Shown: piece after piece, positions 1 to 12,498 of the stretch
How the letters are laid out: each line of letters starts with the position of its first letter
Position numbering within the stretch: the first letter of the stretch is position 1
NCBI GenBank assembly: GCA_947034895.1
Contig: OX344763.1
Span: 69,769,093-69,833,092, forward strand
Direction of reading: 5' to 3'
DNA: 64,000 nt
From: Rhytidiadelphus loreus
Lineage: Eukaryota; Streptophyta; Bryopsida; Hypnales; Hylocomiaceae
The notes under the pieces: generated by a model
Database searches by the model: none
Seen by the model: the letters and a program-made list of their open reading frames with translations, nothing else
What the model was told of the DNA's origin: nothing
Program-made: the position numbers and the translations under genes

Positions 1-28
1 AAACGTGCATAATTATCCTTTTGAATGC

Positions 29-216
29 ATGAGTTTAGGAAGAAATGCAACTTGCACAAACATGTTTTACCATCTTCTTTACGTGAATTTTCATCACATT
101 ATATTTTCTTGGACGGTCATTAAGTCAAGGGCAAGAATATTGCCCCAATTTTTATTTTCACGCACAAAATCATTCAAAGTGACCATGCAAACGTGCATAA
201 TTATCCTTTTGAATGC
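29..216. repeat. 188-bp monomer, tcaagg type (first of 24)
   Basis: One A is missing from the 'cattaaagtcgagg' segment, giving 'cattaagtcaagg' or 'cattaagtccagg', and 'aacgtt' is usually 'aacatt'. Anchor-phase starts are 29, 1162, 7398, 8342, 15334, 21566, 24955, 27596, 32131, 33264, 33452, 33829, 35525, 36658, 36846, 38168, 38356, 38733, 39866, 40054, 40431, 42505, 42693 and 43070. They are sparse on the left and regular in the 32-43 kb HOR, where they help define the unit. The gtccagg form is seen only at 7398 and 8342. Confidence 0.93.
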
Positions 217-2861
217 ATGAGTTTAGGAAGATATGCAACTTGCACAAACATGTTTTACCATCTTCTTTACGTGAATTTTCATGACATTATATTTTCTTGG
301 ACGGTCATTAAAGTCGAGGGCAAGAGCGTTGCCCCAATTTTTATTTTCACGCACAAAATCATTCAAAGTGACCACGCAAACGTGCATAATTATCCTTTTG
401 AATGCATGAGTTTAGGAAGAAATGCAACTTGCACAAACATGTTTTACCATCTTCTTTACGTGAATTTTCATGACATTATATTTTCTTGGAGGGTCATTAA
501 AGTCGAGGGCAAGAACGTTGCCCCAATTTTTAGGTTCACGCACAAAATCATTCAAAGTGACCACGCAAACGTGCATAATTATCCTTTTGAATGCATGAGT
601 TTAGGAAGAAATGCAACGTGCACAAACATGTTTTACCATCTTCTTTACCTGAATTTTCATGTAATTGTATTTTCATGGACGGTCATTAAAGTCGAGGGCA
701 AGAACGTTGCCCCAATTTTTAGGTTCACGCACAAAATCATTCAAAGTGACCACGCAAACGTGCATAATTATCCTTTTGAATGCATGAGTTTAGGAAGAAA
801 TGCAACTTGCACAAACATGTTTTAGCATCTTCTTTACGTGAATTTTCATGACATTATATTTTCTTGGACGGTCATTAAAGTCGAGGGCAAGAGCGTTGCC
901 CCAATTTTTATTTTCACGCACAAAATCATTGAAAGTGACCACGCAAACGTGCATAATTATCCTTTTGAATGCATGAGTTTAGGAAGAAATGCAACTTGCA
1001 CAAACATGTTTTACCATCTTCTTTACGTGAATTTTCATGACATTATATTTTCTTGGACCGTCATTAAAGTCGAGGGCAAGAACGTTGCCCCAATTTTTAG
1101 GTTCACGCACAAAATCATTCAAAGTGACCACGCAAACGTGCATAATTATCCTTTTGAATGCATGAGTTTAGGAAGAAATGCAACTTGCACAAACATGTTT
1201 TACCATCTTCTTTACGTGAATTTTCATGACATTATATTTTCTTGGACGGTCATTAAGTCAAGGGCAAGAACATTGCCCCAATTTTTATTTTCACGCACAA
1301 AATCATTCAAAATGACCATGCAAACGTGCATAATTATCCTTTTGAATGCATGAGTTTAGGAAGAAATGCAACTTGCACAAACATGTTTTACCATCTTCTA
1401 TACGTGAATTTTCATGACATTATATTTTCTTCGACCGTCATTAAAGTCGAGGGCAAGAGCGTTGCCCCAATTTTTATTTTCACGCACAAAATCATTCAAA
1501 GTGACCACGCAAACGTGCATAATCATCCTTTTGAATGCATGAGTTTAGGAAGAAATGCAACTTGTACAAACATGTTTTACCATCTTCTTTCCGTGAATTT
1601 TCATGACATTATATTTTCTTGGACCGTCATTAAAGTCGAGGGCAAGAACGTTGCCCCAATTTTTATTTTCACGCACAAAATCATTCAAAGTGACCATGCA
1701 AACGTGCATAATTATCCTTTTGAATGCATGAGTTTAGGAAGAAATGCAACTTGCACAAACATGTTTTACCATCTTCTTTACGTGAATTTTCATGACATTA
1801 TATTTTCTTGGACGGTCATTAAAGTCGAGGGCAAGAACGTTGCCCCAATTTTTATTTTCACGCACAAAATCATTGAAAGTGACCACGCAAACGTGCATAA
1901 TTATCCTTTTGAATGCATGAGTTTAGGAAGAAATGCAACTTGCACAAACATGTTTTACCATCTTCTTTACGTGAATTTTCATGACATTATATTTTCTTAG
2001 ACGGTCATTAAAGTCGAGGGCAAGAGCGTTGCCCCAATTTTTATTTTCACGCACAAAATCATTCAAAGTGACCACGCAAACGTGCATAATCATCCTTTTG
2101 AATGCATGAGTTTAGGAAGAAATCCAACTTGTACAAACATGTTTTACCATCTTCTTTACGTGAATTTTCATGACATTATATTTTCTTGGACGGTCATTAA
2201 AGTCGAGGGCAAGAACGTTGCCCCAATTTTTATTTTCACGCACAAAATCATTCAAAGTGACCACTCAAACGTGCATAATTATCCTTTTGAATGCATGAGT
2301 TTAGGAAGAAATGCAACTTGCACAAACATGTTTTACCAACTTCTTTACGTGAATTTTCATGACATTATATTTTCTGGGACGGTCATTGAAGTCGAGGGCA
2401 AGATCGTTGCCCCAATTTTTAGTTTCACGCACAAAATCATTCAAAGTGACCACGCAAACGTGCATAATCATCCTTTTGAATGCATGAGTTTAGGAAGAAA
2501 TGCAACTTGCACAAACATGTTTTACCATCTTCTTTACGTGAATTTTCATGACATTATATTTTCTTGGACGGTCATTAAAGTCGAGGGCAAGAACGTTGCC
2601 CCAATTTTTAGGTTCACGCACAAAATCATTCAAAGTGACCACGCAAACGTGCATAATCATCCTTTTGAATGCATGAGTTTAGGAAGAAATGCAACTTGCA
2701 CAAACATGTTTTACCATCTTCTTTACGTGAATTTTCATGACATTATATTTTCTTGGACGGTCATTAAAGTCGAGGGCAAGAACGTTGCCCCAATTTTTAT
2801 TTTCACGCACAAAATCATTCAAAGTGACCACTCAAACGTGCATAATTATCCTTTTGAATGC

Positions 2862-3617
2862 ATGAGTTTAGGAAGAAATGCAACTTGCACAAACATGTTT
2901 TACCATCTTCTTGACGTGAATTTTCATGACATTATATTTTCTGGGACGGTCATTGAAGTCGAGGGCAAGATCGTTGCCCCAATTTTTAGTTTCACGCACA
3001 AAATCATTCAAAGTGACCACGCAAACGTGCATAATCATCCTTTTGAATGCATGAGTTTAGGAAGAAATGCAACGTGCACAAACATGTTTTACCATCTTCT
3101 TTACGTGAATTTTCATGACATTATATTTTCTTGGACGGTCATTAAAGTCGAGGGCAAGAACGTTGCCCCAATTTTTATTTTCACGCACAAAATCATTCAA
3201 AGTGACCACTCAAACGTGCATAATTATCCTTTTGAATGCATGAGTTTAGGAAGAAATGCAACTTGCACAAACATGTTTTACCATCTTCTTGACGTGAATT
3301 TTCATGACATTATATTTTCTGGGACGGTCATTGAAGTCGAGGGCAAGATCGTTGCCCCAATTTTTAGTTTCACGCACAAAATCATTCAAAGTGACCACGC
3401 AAACGTGCATAATCATCCTTTTGAATGCATGAGTTTAGGAAGAAATGCAACGTGCACAAACATGTTTTACCATCTTCTTTACGTGAATTTTCATGACATT
3501 ATATTTTCTTGGACGGTCATTAAAGTCGAGGGCAAGAACGTTGCCCCAATTTTTAGGTTCACACACAAAATCATTCAAAGTGACCACGCAAACGTGCATA
3601 ATTATCCTTTTGAATGC
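2862..3617. repeat. Tandem 378-bp dimer HOR, two copies
   Basis: Copies run 2862-3239 and 3240-3617. The first monomer of each has cttgacgtg, ctgggacggtc, gtcattgaagtc and aagatcgtt. The second has the ordinary forms with acgtgcac. A related ctggg monomer lies at 2295-2483, one monomer further out of register (567 bp before 2862). Confidence 0.8.
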
Positions 3618-6440
3618 ATGAGTTTAGGAAGAAATGCAACGTGCACAAACATGTTTTACCATCTTCTTTACGTGAATTTTCATGTAATTGTATTTTCATG
3701 GACGGTCATTAAAGTCGAGGGCAAGAACGTTGCCCCAATTTTTAGGTTCACGCACAAAATCATTCAAAGTGACCACGCAAACGTGCATAATCATCCTTTT
3801 GAATGCATGAGTTTAGGAAGAAATGCGACGTGCACAAACATGTTTTACCATCTTCTTTACGTGAATTTTCATGACATTATATTTTCTTGGACGGTCATTA
3901 AAGTCGAGGGCAAGAACGTCGCCCCAATTTTTAGGTTCACGCACAAAATCATTCAAAGTGACCACGCAAACGTGCATAATTATCCTTTTGAATGCATGAG
4001 TTTAGGAAGAAATGCAACTTGCACAAACATGTTTTACCATCTTCTTTACGTGAATTTTCATGACAATATATTTTCTTGGAGGGTCATTGAAGTCGAGGGC
4101 AAGAACGTTGCCCCAATTTTTAGTTTCACGCATAAAATCATTCAAAGTGACCACGCAAACGTGCATAATTATCCTTTTGAATGCATGAGTTTAGGAAGAA
4201 ATGCAACGTGCACAAACATGTTTTACCATCTTCTTTACGTGAATTTTCATGACAATATATTTTCTTCGACGGTCATTAAAGTCGAGGGCAAGAACGTTGC
4301 CCCAATTTTTATTTTCACGCACAAAATCATTCAAAGTGACCACGCAAACGTGCATAATTATCCTTTTGAATGCATGAGTTTAGGAAGAAATGCAACTTGC
4401 ACAAACATGTTTTACCATCTTCTTTACGTGAATTTTCATGACATTATATTTTCTTCGACGGTCATTAAAGTCGAGGGCAAGAACGTTGCCCCAATTTTTA
4501 TTTTCACGCACAAAATCATTCAAAGTGACCACGCAAACGTGCATAATTATCCTTTTGAATGCATGAGTTTAGGAAGAAATGCAACTTGCACAAACATGTT
4601 TTACCATCTTCTTTACGTGAATTTTCATGACATTATATTTTCTTGGACCGTCATTAAAGTCGAGGGCAAGAGCGTTGCCCCAATTTTTATTTTCACGCAC
4701 AAAATCATTCAAAGTGACCACGCAAACGTGCATAATCATCCTTTTGAATGCATGAGTTTAGGAAGAAATGCAACTTGCACAAACATGTTTTACCATCTTC
4801 TTTACGTGAATTTTCATCACATTATATTTTCTTGGACCGTCATTAAAGTCGAGGGCAAGAGCGTTGCCCCAATTTTTATTTTCACGCACAAAATCATTCA
4901 AAGTGACCACGCAAACGTGCATAATCATCCTTTTGAATGCATGAGTTTAGGAAGAAATGCAACTTGTACAAACATGTTTTACCATCTTCTTTCCGTGAAT
5001 TTTCATGACATTATATTTTCTTGGACGGTCATTAAAGTCGAGGGCAAGAACGTTGCCCCAATTTTTATTTTCACGCACAAAATCATTCAAAGTGACCATG
5101 CAAACGTGCATAATTATCCTTTTGAATGCATGAGTTTAGGAAGAAATGCAACTTGCACAAACATGTTTTACCATCTTCTTTACGTGAATTTTCATGACAT
5201 TATATTTTCTTGGACGGTCATTAAAGTCGAGGGCAAGAGCGTTGCCCCAATTTTTATTTTCACGCACAAAATCATTCAAAGTGACCACGCAAACGTGCAT
5301 AATTATCCTTTTGAATGCATGAGTTTAGGAAGAAATGCAACTTGCACAAACATGTTTTACCATCTTCTTTACGTGAATTTTCATGACATTATATTTTCTT
5401 GGACGGTCATTAAAGTCGAGGGCAAGAACGTTGCCCCAATTTTTATTTTCACGCACAAAATCATTCAAAGTGACCATGCAAACGTGCATAATTATCCTTT
5501 TGAATGCATGAGTTTAGGAAGATATGCAACTTGCACAAACATGTTTTACCATCTTCTTTACGTGAATTTTCATGACATTATATTTTCTTGGACGGTCATT
5601 AAAGTCGAGGGCAAGAGCGTTGCCCCAATTTTTAGGTTCACGCACAAAATCATTGAAAGTGACCACGCAAACGTGCATAATTATCCTTTTGAATGCATGA
5701 GTTTAGGAAGAAATGCAACTTGTACAAACATGTTTTACCATCTTCTTTCCGTGAATTTTCATGACATTATATTTTCTTGGACGGTCATTAAAGTCGAGGG
5801 CAAGAACGTTGCCCCAATTTTTATTTTCACGCACAAAATCATTCAAAGTGACCATGCAAACGTGCATAATTATCCTTTTGAATGCATGAGTTTAGGAAGA
5901 TATGCAACTTGCACAAACATGTTTTACCATCTTCTTTACGTGAATTTTCATGACATTATATTTTCTTGGACGGTCATTAAAGTCGAGGGCAAGAGCGTTG
6001 CCCCAATTTTTAGGTTCACGCACAAAATCATTGAAAGTGACCACGCAAACGTGCATAATTATCCTTTTGAATGCATGAGTTTAGGAAGAAATGCAACTTG
6101 CACAAACATGTTTTACCATCTTGTTTACGTGAATTTTCATGACAATATATTTTCTTGGAGGGTCATTGAAGTCGAGGGCAAGATCGTTGCCCCAATTTTT
6201 AGTTTCACGCACAAGATCATTCAAAGTGACCACGCAAACGTGCATAATTATCCTTTTGAATGCATGAGTTTAGGAAGAAATGCAACGTGCACAAACATGT
6301 TTTACCATCTTCTTTACGTGAATTTTCATGACAATATATTTTCTTCGACGGTCATTAAAGTCGAGGGCAAGAACGTTGCCCCAATTTTTATTTTCACGCA
6401 CAAAATCATTCAAAGTGACCACGCAAACGTGCATAATTAT

Positions 6441-6519
6441 CCTTTTGAATGCATGAGTTTAGGAAGAAATGCAACTTGCACAAACATGTTTTACCATCTT
6501 CTTTACGTGAATTTTCATG
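6441..6519. other. Conserved monomer core (example copy)
   Basis: The stretch from just before ATGCAT to the 'gaattttcat' motif changes little across the length and sequence classes, including both 185-bp types and FC-class monomers. Differences between classes fall mostly in the other roughly 110 bases. The core carries three palindromic elements close together (ATGCAT, TGCAACTTGCA, AAACATGTTT). Private substitutions do occur in it: acgtgc for acttgc, tgtaca for tgcaca, ttaagaaga for ttaggaaga, ttctac for tttac. A conserved sub-monomer block could mark a protein-binding or positioning site, but no known box was recognised. Confidence 0.6.
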
Positions 6520-6553
6520 ACATTATATTTTCTTGGACGGTCATTAAAGTCGA

Positions 6554-6570
6554 GGGCAAGAACGTTGCCC
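6554..6570. other. Hairpin dyad GGGCAA-N5-TTGCCC (example copy)
   Basis: A perfect 6-bp inverted repeat with a 5-base loop occurs at this position in most 189-bp and tcaagg-type 188-bp monomers. The 187-bp monomers keep the stem with a 4-base loop. It is lost in type 2 185-bp monomers, where the segment reads cagtttcaaaacggtgccc. It is damaged in the gctcaattt-type 188-bp monomers. Such dyads can extrude as cruciforms. That this one does so is not shown. Confidence 0.75.
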
Positions 6571-7397
6571 CAATTTTTATTTTCACGCACAAAATCATTC
6601 AAAGTGACCACGCAAACGTGCATAATTATCCTTTTGAATGCATGAGTTTAGGAAGAAATGCAACTTGCACAAACATGTTTTACCATCTTCTTTACGTGAA
6701 TTTTCATGACATTATATTTTCTTGGACCGTCATTAAAGTCGAGGGCAAGAGCGTTGCCCCAATTTTTATTTTCACGCACAAAATCATTCAAAGTGACCAC
6801 GCAAACGTGCATAATCATCCTTTTGAATGCATGAGTTTAGGAAGAAATGCAACTTGTACAAACATGTTTTACCATCTTCTTTCCGTGAATTTTCATGACA
6901 TTATATTTTCTTGGACGGTCATTAAAGTCGAGGGCAAGAACGTTGCCCCAATTTTTATTTTCACGCACAAAATCATTCAAAGTGACCATGCAAACGTGCA
7001 TAATTATCCTTTTGAATGCATGAGTTTAGGAAGAAATGCAACTTGCACAAACATGTTTTACCATCTTCTTTACGTGAATTTTCATGACATTATATTTTCT
7101 TGGACGGTCATTAAAGTCGAGGGCAAGAACGTTGCCCCAATTTTTATTTTCACGCACAAAATCATTCAAAGTGACCACGCAAACGTGCATAATTATCCTT
7201 TTGAATGCATGAGTTTAGGAAGAAATGCAACTTGCACAAACATGTTTTACCATCTTCTTTACGTGAATTTTCATGACATTATATTTTCTTGGACGGTCAT
7301 TTAAGTCGAAGGCAAGAACGTTGCCCCAATTTTTAGGTTCACGCACAAAATCATTCAAAGTGACCACGCAAACGTGCATAATTATCCTTTTGAATGC

Positions 7398-9285
7398 ATG
7401 AGTTTAGGAAGAAATGCAACTTGCACAAACATGTTTTACCATCTTCTTTACGTGAATTTTCATGACATTATATTTTCTTGGACGGTCATTAAGTCCAGGG
7501 CAAGAACATTGCCCCAATTTTTATTTTCACGCACAAAATCATTCAAAGTGACCATGCAAACGTGCATAATTATCCTTTTGAATGCATGAGTTTAGGAAGA
7601 TATGCAACTTGCACAAACATGTTTTACCATCTTCTTTACGTGAATTTTCATGACATTATATTTTCTTGGACGGTCATTAAAGTCGAGGGCAAGAGCGTTG
7701 CCCCAATTTTTATTTTCACGCACAAAATCATTCAAAGTGACCACGCAAACGTGCATAATTATCCTTTTGAATGCATGAGTTTAGGAAGAAATGCAACTTG
7801 CACAAACATGTTTTACCATCTTCTTTACGTGAATTTTCATGACATTATATTTTCTTGGACCGTCATTAAAGTCGAGGGCAAGAACGTTGCCCCAATTTTT
7901 ATTTTCACGCACAAAATCATTCAAAGTGACCACGCAAACGTGCATAATTATCCTTTTGAATGCATGAGTTTAGGAAGAAATGCAACTTGCACAAACATGT
8001 TTTACCATCTTCTTTACGTGAATTTTCATGACATTATATTTTCTTGGACGGTCATTAAAGTCGAGGGCAAGAACGTTGCCCCAATTTTTATTTTCACGCA
8101 CAAAATCATTAAAAGTGACCACGCACACGTGCATAATCATCCTTTTGAATGCATGAGTTTAGGAAGAAATGCAACTTGCACAAACATGTTTTACCATCTT
8201 CTTTACGTGAATTTTCATGACATTATATTTTCTTGGACGGTCATTAAAGTCGAAGGCAAGAACGTTGCCCCATTTTTTAGGTTCACGCACAAAATCATTC
8301 AAAGTGACCACGCAAACGTGCATAATTATCCTTTTGAATGCATGAGTTTAGGAAGAAATGCAACTTGCACAAACATGTTTTACCATCTTCTTTACGTGAA
8401 TTTTCATGACATTATATTTTCTTGGACGGTCATTAAGTCCAGGGCAAGAACATTGCCCCAATTTTTATTTTCACGCACAAAATCATTCAAAGTGACCATG
8501 CAAACGTGCATAATTATCCTTTTGAATGCATGAGTTTAGGAAGATATGCAACTTGCACAAACATGTTTTACCATCTTCTTTACGTGAATTTTCATGACAT
8601 TATATTTTCTTGGACGGTCATTAAAGTCGAGGGCAAGAGCGTTGCCCCAATTTTTATTTTCACGCACAAAATCATTCAAAGTGACCACGCAAACGTGCAT
8701 AATTATCCTTTTGAATGCATGAGTTTAGGAAGAAATGCAACTTGCACAAACATGTTTTACCATCTTCTTTACGTGAATTTTCATGACATTATATTTTCTT
8801 GGACCGTCATTAAAGTCGAGGGCAAGAACGTTGCCCCAATTTTTATTTTCACGCACAAAATCATTCAAAGTGACCACGCAAACGTGCATAATTATCCTTT
8901 TGAATGCATGAGTTTAGGAAGAAATGCAACTTGCACAAACATGTTTTACCATCTTCTTTACGTGAATTTTCATGACATTATATTTTCTTGGACGGTCATT
9001 AAAGTCGAGGGCAAGAACGTTGCCCCAATTTTTAGGTTCACGCACAAAATCATTCAAAGTGACCACGCAAACGTGCATAATTATCCTTTTGAATGCATGA
9101 GTTTAGGAAGAAATGCAACGTGCACAAACATGTTTTACCATCTTCTTTACCTGAATTTTCATGTAATTGTATTTTCATGGACGGTCATTAAAGTCGAGGG
9201 CAAGAACGTTGCCCCAATTTGTAGGTTCACGCACAAAATCATTCAAAGTGACCACGCAAACGTGCATAATTATCCTTTTGAATGC
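7398..9285. repeat. 944-bp 5-mer repeat, two partial copies
   Basis: Two 944-bp units, 7398-8341 and 8342-9285, each begin with the private gtccagg 188-bp monomer. A gatatgc monomer with aagagcgtt follows, then an accgtc monomer. The last two monomers of the units differ, the second having the gtaattgtatt form. A related start (188-bp, then gatatgc) lies at the left edge of the window, from 29. Confidence 0.7.
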
Positions 9286-10419
9286 ATGAGTTTAGGAAGA
9301 AATGCAACTTGCACAAACATGTTTTAGCATCTTCTTTACGTGAATTTTCATCACATTATATTTTCTTGGACGGTCATTAAAGTCGAGGGCAAGAGCGTTG
9401 CCCCAATTTTTATTTTCACGCACAAAATCATTCAAAGTGACCACGCAAACGTGCATAATTATCCTTTTGAATGCATGAGTTTAGGAAGAAATGCAACTTG
9501 CACAAACATGTTTTACCATCTTCTTTACGTGAATTTTCATCACATTATATTTTCTTGGACGGTCATTAAAGTCGAGGGCAAGAACGTTGCCCCAATTTTT
9601 ATTTTCACGCACAAAATCATTCAAAGTGACCACGCAAACGTGCATAATTATCCTTTTGAATGCATGAGTTTAGGAAGAAATGCAACTTGCACAAACATGT
9701 TTTACCATCTTCTTTACGTGAATTTTCATGACATTATATTTTCTTGGACCGTCATTAAAGTCGAGGGCAAGAACGTTGCCCCAATTTTTATTTTCACGCA
9801 CAAAATCATTCAAAGTGACCACGCAAACGTGCATAATTATCCTTTTGAATGCATGAGTTTAGGAAGAAATGCAACTTGCACAAACATGTTTTACCATCTT
9901 CTTTACGTGAATTTTCATGACATTATATTTTCTTGGACCGTCATTAAAGTCGAGGGCAAGAACGTTGCCCCAATTTTTATTTTCACGCACAAAATCATTC
10001 AAAGTGACCACGCAAACGTGCATAATTATCCTTTTGAATGCATGAGTTTAGGAAGAAATGCAACTTGCACAAACATGTTTTACCATCTTCTTTACGTGAA
10101 TTTTCATGACATTATATTTTCTTGGACGGTCATTAAAGTCGAGGGCAAGAACGTTGCCCCAATTTTTAGGTTCACGCACAAAATCATTCAAAGTGACCAC
10201 GCAAACGTGCATAATTATCCTTTTGAATGCATGAGTTTAGGAAGAAATGCAACGTGCACAAACATGTTCTACCATCTTCTTTACCTGAATTTTCATGACA
10301 TTATATTTTCTTGGACGGTCATTAAAGTCGAGGGCAAGAACGTTGCCCCAATTTTTAGGTTCACGCACAAAATCATTCAAAGTGACCACGCAAACGTGCA
10401 TAATTATCCTTTTGAATGC
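9286..10419. repeat. Six-monomer relative of the 11-mer HOR
   Basis: These 1134 bases (6 x 189) begin with a core TAG monomer. They then run through cacatt, two accgtc, one ggttc and one cttacctgaattttcatgacatt monomer. This is the order of the middle of the adjacent 2079-bp unit. It looks like a shortened copy of that HOR lacking five monomers. Confidence 0.65.
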
Positions 10420-12498
10420 ATGAGTTTAGGAAGAAATGCAACTTGCACAAACATGTTTTAGCATCTTCTTTACGTGAATTTTCATGACATTATATTTTCT
10501 TGGACGGTCATTAAAGTCGAGGGCAAGAGCGTTGCCCCAATTTTTATTTTCACGCACAAAATCATTCAAAGTGACCACGCAAACGTGCATAATTATCCTT
10601 TTGAATGCATGAGTTTAGGAAGAAATGCAACTTGCACAAACATGTTTTACCATCTTCTTTACGTGAATTTTCATGACATTATATTTTCTTGGACGGTCAT
10701 TAAAGTCGAGGGCAAGAACGTTGCCCCAATTTTTATTTTCACGCACAAAATCATTCAAAGTGACCACGCAAACGTGCATAATTATCCTTTTGAATGCATG
10801 AGTTTAGGAAGAAATGCAACGTGCACAAACATGTTATACCATCTTCTTTACCTGAATTTTCATGTAATTGTATTTTCATGGACGGTCATTAAAGTCGAGG
10901 GCAAGAACGTTGCCCCAATTTTTAGGTTCACGCACAAAATCATTCAAAGTGACCACGCAAACGTGCATAATTATCCTTTTGAATGCATGAGTTTAGGAAG
11001 AAATGCAACTTGCACAAACATGTTTTACCATCTTCTTTACGTGAATTTTCATCACATTATATTTTCTTGGACGGTCATTAAAGTCGAGGGCAAGAACGTT
11101 GCCCCAATTTTTATTTTCACGCACAAAATCATTCAAAGTGACCACGCAAACGTGCATAATTATCCTTTTGAATGCATGAGTTTAGGAAGAAATGCAACTT
11201 GCACAAACATGTTTTACCATCTTCTTTACGTGAATTTTCATGACATTATATTTTCTTGGACCGTCATTAAAGTCGAGGGCAAGAACGTTGCCCCAATTTT
11301 TATTTTCACGCACAAAATCATTCAAAGTGACCACGCAAACGTGCATAATTATCCTTTTGAATGCATGAGTTTAGGAAGAAATGCAACTTGCACAAACATG
11401 TTTTACCATCTTCTTTACGTGAATTTTCATGACATTATATTTTCTTGGACCGTCATTAAAGTCGAGGGCAAGAACGTTGCCCCAATTTTTATTTTCACGC
11501 ACAAAATCATTCAAAGTGACCACGCAAACGTGCATAATTATCCCTTTGAATGCATGAGTTTAGGAAGAAATGCAACTTGCACAAACATGTTTTACCATCT
11601 TCTTTACGTGAATTTTCATGACATTATATTTTCTTGGACGGTCATTAAAGTCGAGGGCAAGAACGTTGCCCCAATTTTTAGGTTCACGCACAAAATCATT
11701 CAAAGTGACCACGCAAACGTGCATAATTATCCTTTTGAATGCATGAGTTTAGGAAGAAATGCAACGTGCACAAACATGTTTTACCATCTTCTTTACCTGA
11801 ATTTTCATGACATTATATTTTCTTGGACGGTCATTAAAGTCGAGGGCAAGAACGTTGCCCCAATTTTTAGGTTCACGCACAAAATCATTCAAAGTGACCA
11901 CGCAAACGTGCATAATTATCCTTTTGAATGCATGAGTTTAGGAAGAAATGCAACTTGCACAAACATGTTTTACCATCTTCTTTACGTGAATTTTCATGAC
12001 ATTATATTTTCTTGGACGGTCATTAAAGTCGAGGGCAAGAGCGTTGCCCCAATTTTTATTTTCACGCACAAAATCATTCAAAGTGACCACGCAAACGTGC
12101 ATAATTATCCTTTTGAATGCATGAGTTTAGGAAGAAATGCAACTTGCACAAACATGTTTTACCATCTTCTTTACGTGAATTTTCATGACATTATATTTTC
12201 TTGGACGGTCATTAAAGTCAAGGGCAAGAACGTTGCCCCAATTTTTATTTTCACGCACAAAATCATTCAAAGTGACCACGCAAACGTGCATAATTATCCT
12301 TTTGAATGCATGAGTTTAGGAAGAAATGCAACTTGCACAAACATATTTTACCATCTTCTTTACGTGAATTTTGATGACATTATATTTTCTTGGACGGTCA
12401 TTACAGTCGAGGGCAAGAGCGTTTCCCCAATTTTTAGGTTCACGCACAAAATCATTCAAAGTGACCACGCAAACTTTCATAATCATGCTTTTGAATGC
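10420..12498. repeat. 2079-bp 11-mer HOR, copy 1
   Basis: Eleven 189-bp monomers form one unit. Diagnostic changes in order are a core TAG, then atgttatacc with gtaattgtatt, cacatt, two accgtc, a tatccctttg at about 11540, cttacctgaatttt, aagtcaaggg without length change, and a heavily marked monomer with catattttacc, gatgac, attacagtc, gtttcccc, aactttcat and catgctttt. The same order recurs in copy 2 exactly 2079 bases later. Confidence 0.93.

Larger units (their letters stand above)
6429..6617 (+). repeat. Representative consensus 189-bp monomer (SW-class)
   Basis: This copy matches the majority sequence of the left half. In order it holds an ATAATTAT palindrome (6433-6440), ATGCAT (6449-6454), the near-palindrome TGCAACTTGCA (6470-6480), the palindrome AAACATGTTT (6482-6491), the class-diagnostic cttggacggtc, a GGGCAA/TTGCCC hairpin (6554-6570), a T-rich tract and a CACG/CGTG dyad spanning the junction to the next monomer. 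It has 68 G+C and seven CpG sites. One forward frame is stop-free for all 63 codons, which creates the long apparent reading frames of the array. Confidence 0.95.
3996..6830. repeat. Diverged 11-mer HOR, 2079-bp offset
   Basis: Four consecutive monomers at 3996-4751 match those at 6075-6830. They share gacaatatat with ggagggtc, then gacaatatat with ttcgacgg, then two further copies. The offset is 2079 bp, exactly 11 monomers. The interior differs: the first copy has an extra cacatt monomer, and the middle holds a repeated pair of aagatatgc and ctttccgtg monomers. A related gacaat/ggaggg monomer reappears at 15711. Confidence 0.7.

Noticed and set aside
2082..7304. Giant protein gene with 63-residue repeats (also 15498-18587, 12553-15525 and 28516-32322).
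   Set aside because: The frame is a by-product of a 189-bp unit without stops in one frame. Variation is largely non-synonymous, single-base losses and stops break it repeatedly, starts are mostly GTG, and no promoter, signal or non-repeat end is present.
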